A DNA stretch of 64,000 nucleotides from CAVZXS01 sp963779325 (GTDB lineage Bacteria > Bacteroidota > Bacteroidia > Chitinophagales > Chitinophagaceae): positions 310,001-374,000 of the forward strand of contig CAVZXS010000002.1 of assembly GCA_963779325.1 (NCBI GenBank), written 5' to 3'. The position numbers and the translations under genes are program-made. The notes beneath the pieces are model-generated. The model searched no databases. It worked only from the letters and a program-made list of their open reading frames with translations, and was not told the DNA's origin. Below, in pieces: positions 8,960-18,425 of this stretch (the first letter of the stretch is position 1; the number at the start of each line of letters is the position of its first letter).

Positions 8960-9348
8960 ATGGCTGATTGTAAAACATACGGATTAACGCACCTTGCTAT
9001 TGCAGTGAACGATGTAGAACGGACAATGAAATTTTATCAGCAGGTTTTTGATATGCAGACAATGTACCACAAGGATGGATTTATACAACTCACTACTCCG
9101 GGCTGTAAAGACATTTTAGTTTTTGAAGAAAAAAAGGATAAACCAATTTTAAATGCACCCAAACAGGCGGCATAACACATTTTGGTTTTCGGCTTAAAAA
9201 TCCAGAAGGCATAAATGAAATGGTCAATAAAATTATTACGGCAGGGGGAACAATTATTGACAAAGGTGAATTTATTGCAGGCTCCCCGTATGTATTTTTT
9301 AACGACCCCGATGGTTATGAAGTGGAAGTATGGTATGAATTATTATAA
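8960..9348 (+). pseudogene. VOC/glyoxalase-superfamily protein, frame broken at about 9166
   Basis: The ATG at 8960 begins MADCKTYGLTHLAIAVNDVE, the first half of a vicinal-oxygen-chelate fold with the metal-ligand His in the HLAIAVND strand. The frame reaches a stop at about 9172, but the other half continues at once in another frame (GGITHFGFRLKNPEG to FFNDPDGYEVEVWYELL), including the terminal metal-ligand Glu. Adding one G to the GG at 9166-9167 joins the two parts as PKQGGITHFGF. The gene is thus complete apart from one base; sequencing error or a very recent mutation is likely. The family includes lyases and dioxygenases, substrate unknown. The upstream in-frame extension from 8798 is not supported. 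Confidence 0.75.
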
Positions 9349-9362
9349 TAAGTTTTTTGCTT

Positions 9363-11063
9363 TCACACTCCGCTTATAAATTCTTCCAGCCCATCCTCCA
9401 CTGTTATATTCAGCCGCTGCCTTAAGCGGTGCTTGCTTTTGCGTATGCTGTCGGCACTAATGCCCTGCATGGCCGCCATCTGTTTATTGGAAATATTTAA
9501 TTTTATTAAAGCTGCAAGGCGTAATTCGGCAGCAGTAATTTCTACATTTATTTTTTTAAGTTCATTAAAAAATCCTGGATGTACTTTTTTAAACAGTTGT
9601 TGAAAACGCTCCCAGTCTTCATCGGTTAAAATAGTTTGTTGCAATAACTCGGTAGTGGTTTGCTGTGTATGCTGTTGCACCTGCAGCTGCAGTTGTTCTA
9701 TCATTTCGTTTTTTTCAATAACGCTTTGCGTAAAAGATTGCAGTTGTTGTTTGGCAGCAGCCGTTTCCTGCATTAATTGTTCTTTTTTAAAACGAAAACG
9801 TAACCGCTGGTTTTGATAGAATAAAAAAGCAGTAAACAAAACGATAATGATGCCAGCTAATAAAAAATTCCGTTTTATCTGTTCAGCCTGTTTTTCTCTG
9901 AGCAGGCTTTTAATATTACTGAGGGATTGTTCGTAATTAATTTTTGTCTGAATAATATCCAAACGGTTAATAGATTTCCTGTTGCTGACGGAATCTGCAT
10001 TTTGCAGGTATAGCTGCTGGTATTTCCAAGCACTGTCGTGTATTTTTTTTTCATGATAAGCCATAGCCAGGGTTTGATACACATTACTGGAATATACAGG
10101 CGAGGAAGCTCCTTTTGTTTCCAGTAATAATTGTGCTTCTTTTGCCAGTAGCAGGGCGCTGTCTTTTTGCTGGTTAATTAAATATATTTTAGCTACATGC
10201 TGCAATGAGTTGGCTGCATTTTCTTTTTCGTTGTTTTGCATACTCCAGCGATAATCATATTCCAGCAATGGTTTTGCTTTTGTATATTCTTTTTGCAGCA
10301 TATACACATCTCCAATGTTTCCATTAATAAGGCTTATCCAAACTTTGCTGTTAATTTTGTGTGCTAACTGTAATGCTTTATTATACACTAACAAAGCCGA
10401 ATCGTACTGCTCAAGCTCTTTATAACATAGTGCAATGGTATTATAATTGCCGCAAATATGGCCGGCAGGTATTTGCAATTGAAAGGTCGCTGCCTTATTG
10501 CCAAAATCAACAGACTGACGGTAATTACCCGTGTTGTATAATACATCTGCTCCAATTTTATATGCAAGACTGTTTTTTGGAAATTTTTCCGGTCCGAGTT
10601 TTTCCTGCATTTCAATTGCTTTTACAATATAAAACATTGCCTGTGCACTTTTGCCCGGAAGCCAATACATTTCCGCCAGCCAGTAACAGATGTCTGCAGT
10701 CAGTATATCATCCTGCAATGTAAGCGCTGTCCGTAAAGCTTCATCCATTAAATGGAGGTAGTATTCAAATGGTTTTTGCGCATGATGCTGAATTATTATT
10801 ACTGCTTCCAGCACTTTAAGTTTAGCCTGAACACGTTCATTATCTTTTTCCGATACTGTTTTTAATCTTTTTATGGCTTCTGCACTGTTTATATCGTCCA
10901 TTTTATTAATAGAATCATACACTTCAAAAAACAGTATGGCTTGTTTGCTGCTGCTGTTTTCTAATTTATGTAACCAGTCTTGTATGGTTTGATTATTAAG
11001 GGAATAGCCCCAAAAAGGGGAAAGCAAAAATGCAAAGCAGCAAAAAAATCGTAAGCAGGACAT
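9363..11063 (-). CDS. Membrane-anchored TPR protein with C-terminal HTH regulator domain
   Basis: A 566-residue protein. The N-terminal signal sequence (MSCLRFFCCFAFLLSPFWGY) is followed by about six tetratricopeptide-like helical pairs (for example ALCYKELEQYDSALLVYNKA), one transmembrane segment at roughly residues 390-410 (NFLLAGIIIVLFTAFLFY), a glutamine-rich coiled coil, and a C-terminal helix-turn-helix of the LuxR/GerE-like type (ISNKQMAAMQGISADSIRKS). This plan is common in Bacteroidota, where periplasmic TPRs are thought to sense and the cytosolic HTH to bind DNA. No kinase or receiver domain is present. It is a single gene, convergent with the VOC gene 14 bases away. Targets are unknown. 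Confidence 0.82.
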   Translation of the reverse strand: MSCLRFFCCFAFLLSPFWGYSLNNQTIQDWLHKLENSSSKQAILFFEVYDSINKMDDINSAEAIKRLKTVSEKDNERVQAKLKVLEAVIIIQHHAQKPFEYYLHLMDEALRTALTLQDDILTADICYWLAEMYWLPGKSAQAMFYIVKAIEMQEKLGPEKFPKNSLAYKIGADVLYNTGNYRQSVDFGNKAATFQLQIPAGHICGNYNTIALCYKELEQYDSALLVYNKALQLAHKINSKVWISLINGNIGDVYMLQKEYTKAKPLLEYDYRWSMQNNEKENAANSLQHVAKIYLINQQKDSALLLAKEAQLLLETKGASSPVYSSNVYQTLAMAYHEKKIHDSAWKYQQLYLQNADSVSNRKSINRLDIIQTKINYEQSLSNIKSLLREKQAEQIKRNFLLAGIIIVLFTAFLFYQNQRLRFRFKKEQLMQETAAAKQQLQSFTQSVIEKNEMIEQLQLQVQQHTQQTTTELLQQTILTDEDWERFQQLFKKVHPGFFNELKKINVEITAAELRLAALIKLNISNKQMAAMQGISADSIRKSKHRLRQRLNITVEDGLEEFISGV

Positions 11064-11291
11064 GGTTGGGTCTGATAATAATTGGACGCAAATCTGTGCA
11101 AATTATTACAGCAAATTTATCACCAAATATGGTGAGGGCTATTGTGTTAAAAAAGGATCCCGACAATGATCAAAGAGTGAATTAAGCGATATGTTATTTA
11201 TCACTTCAACTCCTCCCTTTGAAAAAATCTATTTGCAAATACTGATTAAATCGTATTCTAATTTACCCTTACAATTCCCGAACTTCATACA

Positions 11292-11861
11292 ATGCTCAAG
11301 CTGCTGAAACAAATTAAAAATTGTAAAGAATGCGAAGCTTATCTTCCGTTGGGACCCAACCCGGTGATAGCAGCAGGCATAAAAAGTAAAATAATTATTA
11401 TTGGCCAGGCGCCTGGCCGCATAGTACATAACACCGGTATTCCCTGGAACGATAAAAGCGGCGACAACCTCCGTAAGTGGTTGAATATTGACAAAGACAC
11501 ATTCTATAACACCGATAAAGTGGCTTTAATGCCCATGGGTTTTTGCTACCCGGGTACGGGCAAATCGGGCGACCTGCCCCCGCGACCTGAATGTGCTCCG
11601 CTTTGGCACCAAAAATTGTTGACGCTCATGCCGAAGGCCGAAATTATTTTATTAGTGGGTCAATATTCTCAAAACTATTACTTGGGTAAAAGAGCTAAAG
11701 CTACACTCACCGAAACGGTACAGCATTTTAAAACCTATTTGCCTCTTTATTTTCCGCTTCCGCACCCTTCGCCAAGAAATAATATATGGATGAAAAGGAA
11801 CAGTTGGTTCGAGACGGAAGTTTTGCCCGCTTTACAGGACAGGGTAGGAAACAGTCTTTAA
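11292..11861 (+). CDS. Uracil-DNA glycosylase family protein
   Basis: A 189-residue protein of the UDG superfamily. Motif 1 is GQAPGRIVHNTGIPWNDKSG at about residues 38-57, and the C-terminal motif 2 is HPSPRN in the leucine-loop position. The first lines (CKECEAYLPLGPNPVI) resemble the short family with an N-terminal Cys pair, but the four-cysteine iron-sulphur set of families 4 and 5 is not complete. Members remove uracil or damaged bases from DNA. The first ATG at 11292 is chosen because the CKECE segment follows closely. It is a single gene with 430 bases around it unoccupied by other genes. Confidence 0.78.
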   Translation: MLKLLKQIKNCKECEAYLPLGPNPVIAAGIKSKIIIIGQAPGRIVHNTGIPWNDKSGDNLRKWLNIDKDTFYNTDKVALMPMGFCYPGTGKSGDLPPRPECAPLWHQKLLTLMPKAEIILLVGQYSQNYYLGKRAKATLTETVQHFKTYLPLYFPLPHPSPRNNIWMKRNSWFETEVLPALQDRVGNSL

Positions 11862-12027
11862 ATCTTATTTTCATCTTTGCCAATTGCTCATTGCCCGTTG
11901 TCTATTGCTTATTACCCTTGCCCATTGTCAATTGACTATTGCTTATTGCAAATTAGCTCCCAAAGCCCCTTTTTATCCACAGGGTTCATTAATCACAGCG
12001 GGTACTTTATTTTCAGCTTTATTTCCC
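11862..12027. repeat. Low-complexity intergenic repeat block with a duplicated CTATTGCTTATT word
   Basis: The word CTATTGCTTATT occurs at 11902-11913 and 11936-11947 among many ATTGC/CATTG words, with a ten-base palindrome GTCAATTGAC between them. The block separates the UDG gene from the fusA promoter. Such word-repeat spacers recur in this window in other sequence families. Confidence 0.5.
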
Positions 12028-12035
12028 TACCTTTG
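12028..12035 (+). promoter_or_regulatory. Probable fusA promoter (-7 box TACCTTTG)
   Basis: TACCTTTG matches the Bacteroidota -7 consensus TAnnTTTG. A weaker TTTA lies 18 bases upstream in the -33 position. The same -7 word is used in front of rpsJ. The resulting leader to the fusA ATG would be about 85 bases. Confidence 0.65.
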
Positions 12036-12126
12036 CGCCTCTAAAAATTACCAATTTTTTTTGTTCCTTAATAAATGAAGAACAGTGAGTTGGTAAGCTA
12101 AACAGAAAATATTCAATTTAAATAAA

Positions 12127-14271
12127 ATGGCAGACCTCAGATTTCAACGGAACTTCGGAATTGCGGCTCATATTGATGCCGGCAAAACCACTACTACAGA
12201 GCGTATTCTGTATTACACAGGTGTTAACCATAAAATAGGCGAGGTACACGATGGCGCCGCAACTATGGACTGGATGGCGCAGGAGCAGGAGCGGGGTATT
12301 ACAATTACTTCGGCAGCTACTACCTGTTTCTGGAACTTTCCAATGGTGCAAAACAAAAAAACACCTGAGACAAAACAATACAAGTTCAATATTATTGATA
12401 CGCCCGGTCACGTGGATTTTACCGTAGAGGTAGAACGTTCTTTGCGTGTATTGGATGGTTTACTGGCTTTGTTCTGCGCTGTATCCGGTGTAGAGCCTCA
12501 GTCTGAAACTGTATGGCGCCAGGCTAACAAATACAAAGTACCACGTGTAGGTTTTGTAAATAAAATGGATCGCAGCGGTGCCGATTTCTTGAATGTAGTA
12601 AAACAAATTAAAGAAATGTTGGGCGCCAAGGCCGTGCCTTTGCAATTACCAATTGGTGCTGAAGATAATTTTAAAGGTGTGGTTGATCTGGTTACCATGA
12701 AAGGAATGGTGTGGGATGAAGCAGGACAGGGCATGACTTATAATGAAGTGCCTATTCCTGATGATATGAAAGAAGATGTAGCAGAATGGAGACAGCACTT
12801 GATAGAGGCTGTGGCGGATTATGATGAAAAGTTATTAGAGAAATTTTTCGATGATCCCAATACTATTACAGAAGCAGAAATTCATGAAGCTATCCGTAAG
12901 GCAACGATCGATTTGTCTATTATTCCGATGATGTGCGGTTCATCTTTCAAAAACAAAGGTGTACAAACTGCGTTGGATGCTATAGTACGTTACTTACCGG
13001 GTCCGTTGGATATTGAGCCTGTAAAAGGAATTAACCCTGATACGGATGAGGAAGTAATACGCAAGCCGGATGCGAAAGAACCATTTTCTGCTTTGGCGTT
13101 TAAAATTATGACCGATCCGTTTGTGGGTCGTTTGGCATTCTTCCGGGCTTATTCAGGTCGTTTAGATTCAGGTTCGTATGTATTAAATGTACGTACCGGC
13201 AAAAATGAGCGTATCAGCCGTATTATGCAAATGCATGCCAATAAGCAAAACCCGGTTGATTATATCGAAGCGGGTGATATTGGTGCAGCAGTTGGCTTTA
13301 AAGATATCAAAACAGGTGATACACTTTGCGATGAAAAATTTCCTATTACGTTGGAGAGCATGACTTTCCCCGAGCCGGTAATTTCTATTGCAGTAGAGCC
13401 GAAGACTCAGGCCGACGTTGATAAAATGGGTATGGCTATCGCAAAGTTGGTTGAAGAAGATCCTACATTGAGAGTGAAGACAGACGAAGAGACAGGACAA
13501 ACGATTCTTTCCGGTATGGGCGAATTGCACCTGGAGATTATTGTAGACAGGATGAAGCGTGAATTTAAAGTAGAGATTAACCAGGGCGCACCGCAGGTAG
13601 CATATAAAGAAGCATTTAATGCCACAATAGAACACAGAGAAACATTGAAGAAACAAACCGGTGGTCGCGGTAAATTCGCTGATATCATTTTTGAAATTGG
13701 ACCGACAGATGCGGAATGGAGAACTGAAAACCCCGGTAAGAGTTACCAGTTTGTGAATGATATTTTTGGAGGTTCAATTCCCCGCGAATTTGTGCCTGCT
13801 ATTCAAAAAGGTTTTGAATCGGCTATGACAACGGGTGTATTGGCCGGTTACCCGCTGGATAATATGAAAATTCGTGTATTCGACGGCAGCTTCCACGCTG
13901 TTGACTCAGATGCCATGAGTTTTGAATTATGTGCCAAGCAAGGTTTCCGCGAAGCGGGAAGAAAAGCGAAGCCTGTTTTACTGGAACCTATTATGAAAGT
14001 AGAAGTGATAACACCTGACCAATACATGGGTGATGTAACCGGTGACCTGAACAGAAGAAGAGGTATGCTTGAAGGTATGGATAGTCGCGGAGGCGCGCAG
14101 GTTATTAAAGCCAAAGTACCGTTAAGCGAAATGTTTGGTTATGTAACGCAGTTACGTTCATTAAGCTCGGGCCGTGCATCCAACACGATGGAGTTCTCGC
14201 ATTATTCTCCGGCACCTAACAATATTGCTGAAGAAGTAATAGCGAAGGTGAAAGGAAAGGTTTCAGCTTAA
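12127..14271 (+). CDS. fusA: Translation elongation factor G
   Basis: A 714-residue EF-G, the GTPase that moves tRNA and mRNA through the ribosome. The G1 motif is AAHIDAGKTTTTE near residues 14-26, the G2 region is RGITITSAATT, G3 is DTPGHVDFT and G4 is NKMD. Domains II to V follow, with the domain IV region GGSIPREFVPAIQKGF and the C-terminal SGRASNTMEFSHYSPAP. The start MADLRFQRNFGIAAH is typical of the family. Usually rpsL and rpsG precede and rpsJ follows; here a glycosylase gene precedes and 4.2 kb of other genes follow, so the str-S10 linkage is broken on both sides. Confidence 0.97.
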   Translation: MADLRFQRNFGIAAHIDAGKTTTTERILYYTGVNHKIGEVHDGAATMDWMAQEQERGITITSAATTCFWNFPMVQNKKTPETKQYKFNIIDTPGHVDFTVEVERSLRVLDGLLALFCAVSGVEPQSETVWRQANKYKVPRVGFVNKMDRSGADFLNVVKQIKEMLGAKAVPLQLPIGAEDNFKGVVDLVTMKGMVWDEAGQGMTYNEVPIPDDMKEDVAEWRQHLIEAVADYDEKLLEKFFDDPNTITEAEIHEAIRKATIDLSIIPMMCGSSFKNKGVQTALDAIVRYLPGPLDIEPVKGINPDTDEEVIRKPDAKEPFSALAFKIMTDPFVGRLAFFRAYSGRLDSGSYVLNVRTGKNERISRIMQMHANKQNPVDYIEAGDIGAAVGFKDIKTGDTLCDEKFPITLESMTFPEPVISIAVEPKTQADVDKMGMAIAKLVEEDPTLRVKTDEETGQTILSGMGELHLEIIVDRMKREFKVEINQGAPQVAYKEAFNATIEHRETLKKQTGGRGKFADIIFEIGPTDAEWRTENPGKSYQFVNDIFGGSIPREFVPAIQKGFESAMTTGVLAGYPLDNMKIRVFDGSFHAVDSDAMSFELCAKQGFREAGRKAKPVLLEPIMKVEVITPDQYMGDVTGDLNRRRGMLEGMDSRGGAQVIKAKVPLSEMFGYVTQLRSLSSGRASNTMEFSHYSPAPNNIAEEVIAKVKGKVSA

Positions 14272-14302
14272 TTGGAATAATAATTTATAAAAATCCCGGC
14301 TT

Positions 14303-14854
14303 CTGAACAGTCTGCAAATGGTTGCGGCGAGCCATCCATATCAATTACAGATAAATTCGCAAAATATTTTGGCATGGAGTTTTAATAATATTAAGCTTGT
14401 AGACAGTGTTCGAAACGAACCGGGCAGCCATGGATTTATTGCCTACCGAATAAAACCGAAAGCGAATTTGAATATGGGAGATACCATAAAGAATACCGCT
14501 TCGATTTATTTCGATTTTAACTTGCCGGTATCAACTAACAGGCAGACTACTGTTGTAGTGAATAATGTTGTAACAGGAATTAATGATGTTAATAATATTA
14601 GCTATGCTATGCTGCTTTTCCCCAATCCTTCGACCGATCAGATTTGGATTGAGGTAAAAGAAAGGGTAATTGGTAATGCAACTTTAACAATACAGGATAT
14701 TACAGGCCGCCGGATATACAGGGAGCAGCTCGGGAGAATTAACTTAAATAGTTTCCGTAAAGCCATTAGTTTCGGAAAAATGACCAAAGGATATTATACC
14801 ATTCAGCTGCTTGTCGGTAATAAAAGATATGTTCAGAAATTGGTTATTCAGTAG
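14303..14854 (+). pseudogene. 5'-truncated remnant of a secreted T9SS protein (C-terminal module only)
   Basis: The frame is open from 14291, just 17 bases past the fusA stop. It gives the end of a conserved Bacteroidota module (ASHPYQLQIN, NEPGSHGFIAYRIKPK, DTIKNTASIYFDFNLPVST) and then a type A sorting domain (LLFPNPSTDQIWIEV to YVQKLVIQ). In intact proteins this module sits at the end of products of many hundreds of residues. Here there is no signal peptide and homologous residues begin before the first ATG (14318), so the gene has lost its 5' end. The cut lies next to fusA, marking a rearrangement boundary. If translated from 14318 the product would be 178 residues and could not be exported. 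Confidence 0.75.
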
Positions 14855-14925
14855 TTATTGATAAAGCAGGTTTTTTTTATTGATTGTGTATAATATTTAG
14901 TTTCAAAAAAAAGTAAGGCCTTATT

Positions 14926-14958
14926 TTTGCTGTTGTAACAACGAATGGTATATTTTTG
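14926..14958 (+). promoter_or_regulatory. Bacteroidota-type promoter facing a gene-free stretch
   Basis: TTTG at 14926-14929 and TATTTTTG at 14951-14958 are 21 bases apart, a full match to the -33/-7 consensus. No coding frame on this strand follows for 1.7 kb, but a terminator stands 115 bases downstream. Confidence 0.5.
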
Positions 14959-14964
14959 GCACAG

Positions 14965-15098
14965 GTTTTATTGTACCATTTACCGGCTTTAATGGTTCCG
15001 TTTTTAAAATTCACCTGCAGAAACTACAGCTGATTGTATGTGAACACCAAATTATTACTAAGGTTAAGGCTCCCGATTCATCTCGGGGCTTTTTTTTT
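14965..15098 (+). ncRNA. Putative small RNA of about 130 nt
   Basis: The stretch lies between the promoter at 14926-14958 and the hairpin plus T-run at 15071-15098, on the + strand between the T9SS remnant and the FkbM gene, which is transcribed from the other side. No protein frame of useful length is visible. I do not recognise it as 6S, SRP or tmRNA. The call rests only on the promoter-terminator pair. Confidence 0.35.
15071..15098 (+). terminator. Rho-independent terminator before the convergent FkbM gene
   Basis: CCCGA (15072-15076) pairs with TCGGG (15083-15087) over a six-base loop, followed by nine T residues. It would stop + strand transcripts from the T9SS remnant or from the putative small RNA before they enter the FkbM gene. 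Confidence 0.7.
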
Positions 15099-15736
15099 CA
15101 GAGCCAATCAAGTTTTATATTCCCCACTCCCTTTTCTCTCATCGTTTTTCGTATCTGCTCCAGTTCTTCCCGTTGTCCGGGTATTTTGGTTTCATGAGTT
15201 TCCACATACATCATAGTAAAGCAATTGTATGTTTCGTCATTTAGTATCTTTTTAAGAATTTCCGTTTCGGCGCCTTCAACATCCAATTTTATAACATCAA
15301 TCTTTTTGCCCAATTGTTTAATGAAGGCCGATAAATCAATCACTTCTATATACTGTGCCTTTGCTTTGTCTACATTTACCTTATCGCTTTTAATGGATGA
15401 GCCTACTGTAAAAGCTGCATCATCCGCTTCCTGGTCTTTATGTGTATAAAGCGCTACCTGTTCATTTTTATCCCATACCCCTTTTTGAATACAGTTTACA
15501 TTCGGATATTTTTTTACTTTATTAATAAGAAGATTGTAGGCCAGCGGATCAGGCTCGAAGGCATAAACGGTAGCTCCCCGTTTGGCAAACTTTATTGATA
15601 TGTCTCCTGTATTAGCGCCGCAGTCGAGCACTATCGAATCCTTATTTATTTTCTTTAAAATCGGGATCAATTTTATATAACTGAGCCATAAAGCTCCTTT
15701 GTTAAGTAGTTGTCGTTTAAGCAGCGCTAATTTCAT
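15098..15736 (-). CDS. FkbM-family SAM-dependent methyltransferase
   Basis: A 212-residue protein with SAM-binding motif I VLDCGANTGDIS near residues 36-47, AFEPDPLAYNLL as the post-I acidic region, and the FkbM signature IDVIKLDVEGAETEILK near residues 142-158. Members O-methylate sugars or polyketides, often in surface polysaccharide or glycolipid pathways. Its start overlaps the end of the flippase-like gene by 20 bases, so the two are translated together, which points to a shared membrane or glycan role. The acceptor is unknown. Confidence 0.85.
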   Translation of the reverse strand: MKLALLKRQLLNKGALWLSYIKLIPILKKINKDSIVLDCGANTGDISIKFAKRGATVYAFEPDPLAYNLLINKVKKYPNVNCIQKGVWDKNEQVALYTHKDQEADDAAFTVGSSIKSDKVNVDKAKAQYIEVIDLSAFIKQLGKKIDVIKLDVEGAETEILKKILNDETYNCFTMMYVETHETKIPGQREELEQIRKTMREKGVGNIKLDWL

Positions 15737-16631
15737 TACCGGTTAATTTATCTCCCAAAGGATTTTTAAAAATATAAAATACACCCCACACGGATGTAAA
15801 AACAACTATTAAATAAAACAGAAGACTGATCAGCACTGAGACATTTTCATTGAGCCCGAAATATTTTGAGAAATAGAGAAATACAATTTCCCTGGCGCCT
15901 AACCCGCCCAATGTAAAAGGCAGTACAGCCGCTACAGTGGCCAACAGGAAAATAAAAATATAAACGGAATGGTTGGTATAAATGCCCAATGCATTCATAA
16001 TAAGCCATGCGCTTACTATAGAAAAAGCTACTACCAAAATACCCAAAACAAAAGTGGAAAAGAAACCCGGTAAAAAATCGGGCGTTACTTTTTTTACAAA
16101 AAAATACAAACCCGATACAGCGATAACGGCCACAGGGATGGCGGCCAACTGATAAAGCCTGTCGTCAAAAATTAGTAAAGTGTAAACGGGCAGCAGTACA
16201 AATATGGCCAGCAGCCCGCTTAACCTATCCAATAAAACCGCGGCGCTTGTTTTTTTATACGGCGCATCAAATTTTTTCTTCAATAAAATTACTTTATACG
16301 CATCACCACTTATGGAGCCGGGCAGAAACAAATTATAAAACAATCCAAGCCAATAAAGTTTCAGGTTGGTAACCTGCTTAAGGTAAATGCCAATATTTTT
16401 AAAATAAATATTCAGCCGGTAAGAAGCAATAATTTTTGAGATGGTGTAAAACAGAACGGCGAGTAAAAGATAGAACCAATTGGCCGATTGCAGGGCTTTG
16501 CCGGCTTGGGCAAAATCAATTTTACCCGAAACATACCATAGACAAATGACGGTAACTGCTATTTTCAGCAATAGCAGCAGCCATTTTTTCGTTGTAGATT
16601 CGGTTTTTGCAGTCGTTTCCATAAATAACAA
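15717..16631 (-). CDS. Lysylphosphatidylglycerol synthase TM-region / UPF0104 family membrane protein
   Basis: A 304-residue integral membrane protein with about eight hydrophobic segments. It has the family signatures SYRLNIYFKNIGI near the first loop and LGLFYNLFLPGSISGDAYKV near residues 94-113, followed by ATVAAVLPFTLGGLGAREIV. This domain is the flippase half of MprF; stand-alone copies in Bacteroidota are often placed with glycosyl- or methyltransferases. The aminoacyl-transferase half is missing, so it should not make lysyl-PG itself. It overlaps the FkbM gene and is divergent from the beta-helix gene, sharing a 75-base intergenic region. Confidence 0.82.
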   Translation of the reverse strand: MLFMETTAKTESTTKKWLLLLLKIAVTVICLWYVSGKIDFAQAGKALQSANWFYLLLAVLFYTISKIIASYRLNIYFKNIGIYLKQVTNLKLYWLGLFYNLFLPGSISGDAYKVILLKKKFDAPYKKTSAAVLLDRLSGLLAIFVLLPVYTLLIFDDRLYQLAAIPVAVIAVSGLYFFVKKVTPDFLPGFFSTFVLGILVVAFSIVSAWLIMNALGIYTNHSVYIFIFLLATVAAVLPFTLGGLGAREIVFLYFSKYFGLNENVSVLISLLFYLIVVFTSVWGVFYIFKNPLGDKLTGNEISAA

Positions 16632-16706
16632 CTTGTTGATTCTTGTTTTTCGGCAATACTTTTATTTTAATACTGCAGAAAGCAGGCTGCAAGTAAATCT
16701 AAATCC

Positions 16707-18425
16707 ATGATAAAAAAAATAATCCCGATACTCGCTTTTCTATTTACGCTGACGTATGTACAGGCGCAGGAAAAGGCTTTAACCAAAGGCATGAAGATTA
16801 ACAAGTCGGTAAAAATAAAAAAAGCTGTTTACAAGTTGGATGCTTTTGACAACCCGGATAAAGCGGCGATTATTATTGAGGGCAACGATATTACCGTCGA
16901 TTTTAATAATTCAGTTTTAAAAGGAAGTAATTTAAAAAAGAAGCCCGATGAGTTTTTCGGAACAGCCCTTATCATTCGCAACAGTGAGAGAGTAATCATA
17001 AAAAATTTAACCGCCAAAGGATATAAAATAGCCTTGCAGGCTACAAATGCAGGCAGCCTTACGCTGGAAAATTGCAATTTCAGTTATAACTATCGTCAGC
17101 AATTGCAGAGTACTCCGGGTAAAGTGAATGAAGCCGATAATATAACTTATGAGGAAAATAATATGCTTCAACATGGAGCGGCCATCTATTTCAATAACTG
17201 CGACCTGGCTATTATTAAAAGTTGCAAAGTAACCGGCGGGCAAAACGCTTTGCTGATGAAAGATTGCGATGATGCGTTGATTTATAACAATGATTTTTCT
17301 TTCAACTCCGGTATTGGTTTGGCCATGTATAACTGCAGCCGTAATAAAATGGTGTACAATAAACTTAATTTTAATATACGCGGCTATTCTGATGGTGTCT
17401 ACAGTACAAATGCCGGCGGAGCAGGTATAGTATTGCACGGACAAAGCAGTGATAATTTATTTTTTAAAAATGCCGTTGCACATTGCAGCAAGGGCTTTTT
17501 GTTACCGGTGGCCAATCAAAGCGGCGGCAAGGTGAATGTTTTGAAAGAAAACGATTTCTCTTATGCCGCTTCTTCCGGAATCGAAATGAAATCAGGCGGC
17601 GCCAAAATTCTGAACAATCGCTTTTATGAATGTGACACCGGTTTATCCGGCAATCACAGTTCAGGCAATGATATTGGCGGCAACCGGTTTCGAAATAATA
17701 ATATCGCCGTTGCTGTAGCGAACGGCCAAAATAACAACATACATCACAATATTTTTTTTCAAGATAAAGAAGCCATTAAGCTTTGGGGCGATAAGCTGAA
17801 GTTTTCAATTGGCGACAGCCTGCAGGATACAAGAAGCAATAATTACGCTATTGTAGCCAACAGTTTCAACAGCAATGCGGTTGTATACAATTTACAGGGA
17901 ACCGATAAGCTGAATATTTTTAATAATACGTATGCCGATACAACGGTTGTTTTCCAAATCGGTTCGGGTGTTACCAATATTGATTCATTTCCCAACGACG
18001 AACTGCTCGTTTTATTGAGCGACGACAGCACCATTACAGAGCCGTACGTTGAAAAACCGCAGGAAGTATTTAAAGGCAGCGGGCAATTGGCGGGTCAAAA
18101 AAATAATATTATCACGGAATGGGGCCCGTATGATTTTTTATCGCCCCGTATTTGGCTAAATAACCCGGCCGATACTGCCACCGGAACAATACAATTTGAA
18201 ATTAAAGGCCCCAAGGGCAAGTGGAAAGTGAAAAGTTTTAGAGGTTTGGACAGTCTGTCGGCCAAAGCCGGGGATATGCCCGCAGTACTGAACGCAAAAA
18301 GAAAAGCGACTTCCTCTCAGGAGGTATTTATTGAACTGGAATACATCGGTGAGGCAATTACTACTCAGTTTGGCGATGTAATTCCCAAAAGCAAGCCCTT
18401 TATTTTCAGGTTTAAGAAGGGGTAA
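16707..18425 (+). CDS. Secreted right-handed parallel beta-helix protein
   Basis: A 572-residue protein with a signal peptide (MIKKIIPILAFLFTLTYVQA) followed by a right-handed parallel beta-helix from about residue 40 to 420, visible as repeated short N-rich coils (NCDLAIIKSCKVTGGQNALL, DCDDALIYNNDFSFNSGIG, NCSRNKMVYNKLNFNI). This is the NosD/pectate-lyase-like fold used to bind or cleave polysaccharides. The C-terminal 130 residues form a separate beta-rich region without a sorting domain. Catalytic residues of known lyases are not obvious. It is a single gene between the divergent flippase gene and the rpsJ promoter. Confidence 0.8.
   Translation: MIKKIIPILAFLFTLTYVQAQEKALTKGMKINKSVKIKKAVYKLDAFDNPDKAAIIIEGNDITVDFNNSVLKGSNLKKKPDEFFGTALIIRNSERVIIKNLTAKGYKIALQATNAGSLTLENCNFSYNYRQQLQSTPGKVNEADNITYEENNMLQHGAAIYFNNCDLAIIKSCKVTGGQNALLMKDCDDALIYNNDFSFNSGIGLAMYNCSRNKMVYNKLNFNIRGYSDGVYSTNAGGAGIVLHGQSSDNLFFKNAVAHCSKGFLLPVANQSGGKVNVLKENDFSYAASSGIEMKSGGAKILNNRFYECDTGLSGNHSSGNDIGGNRFRNNNIAVAVANGQNNNIHHNIFFQDKEAIKLWGDKLKFSIGDSLQDTRSNNYAIVANSFNSNAVVYNLQGTDKLNIFNNTYADTTVVFQIGSGVTNIDSFPNDELLVLLSDDSTITEPYVEKPQEVFKGSGQLAGQKNNIITEWGPYDFLSPRIWLNNPADTATGTIQFEIKGPKGKWKVKSFRGLDSLSAKAGDMPAVLNAKRKATSSQEVFIELEYIGEAITTQFGDVIPKSKPFIFRFKKG

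Noticed and set aside
11115..11135. CACCAAATATGGTG near-palindrome upstream of the TPR/HTH gene as an operator
   Set aside because: Only five-base arms and one copy; too weak to call.
13183..13688. Minus-strand frames of 93-157 codons inside fusA
   Set aside because: Shadows of a strongly conserved coding gene; no domain and no start context.
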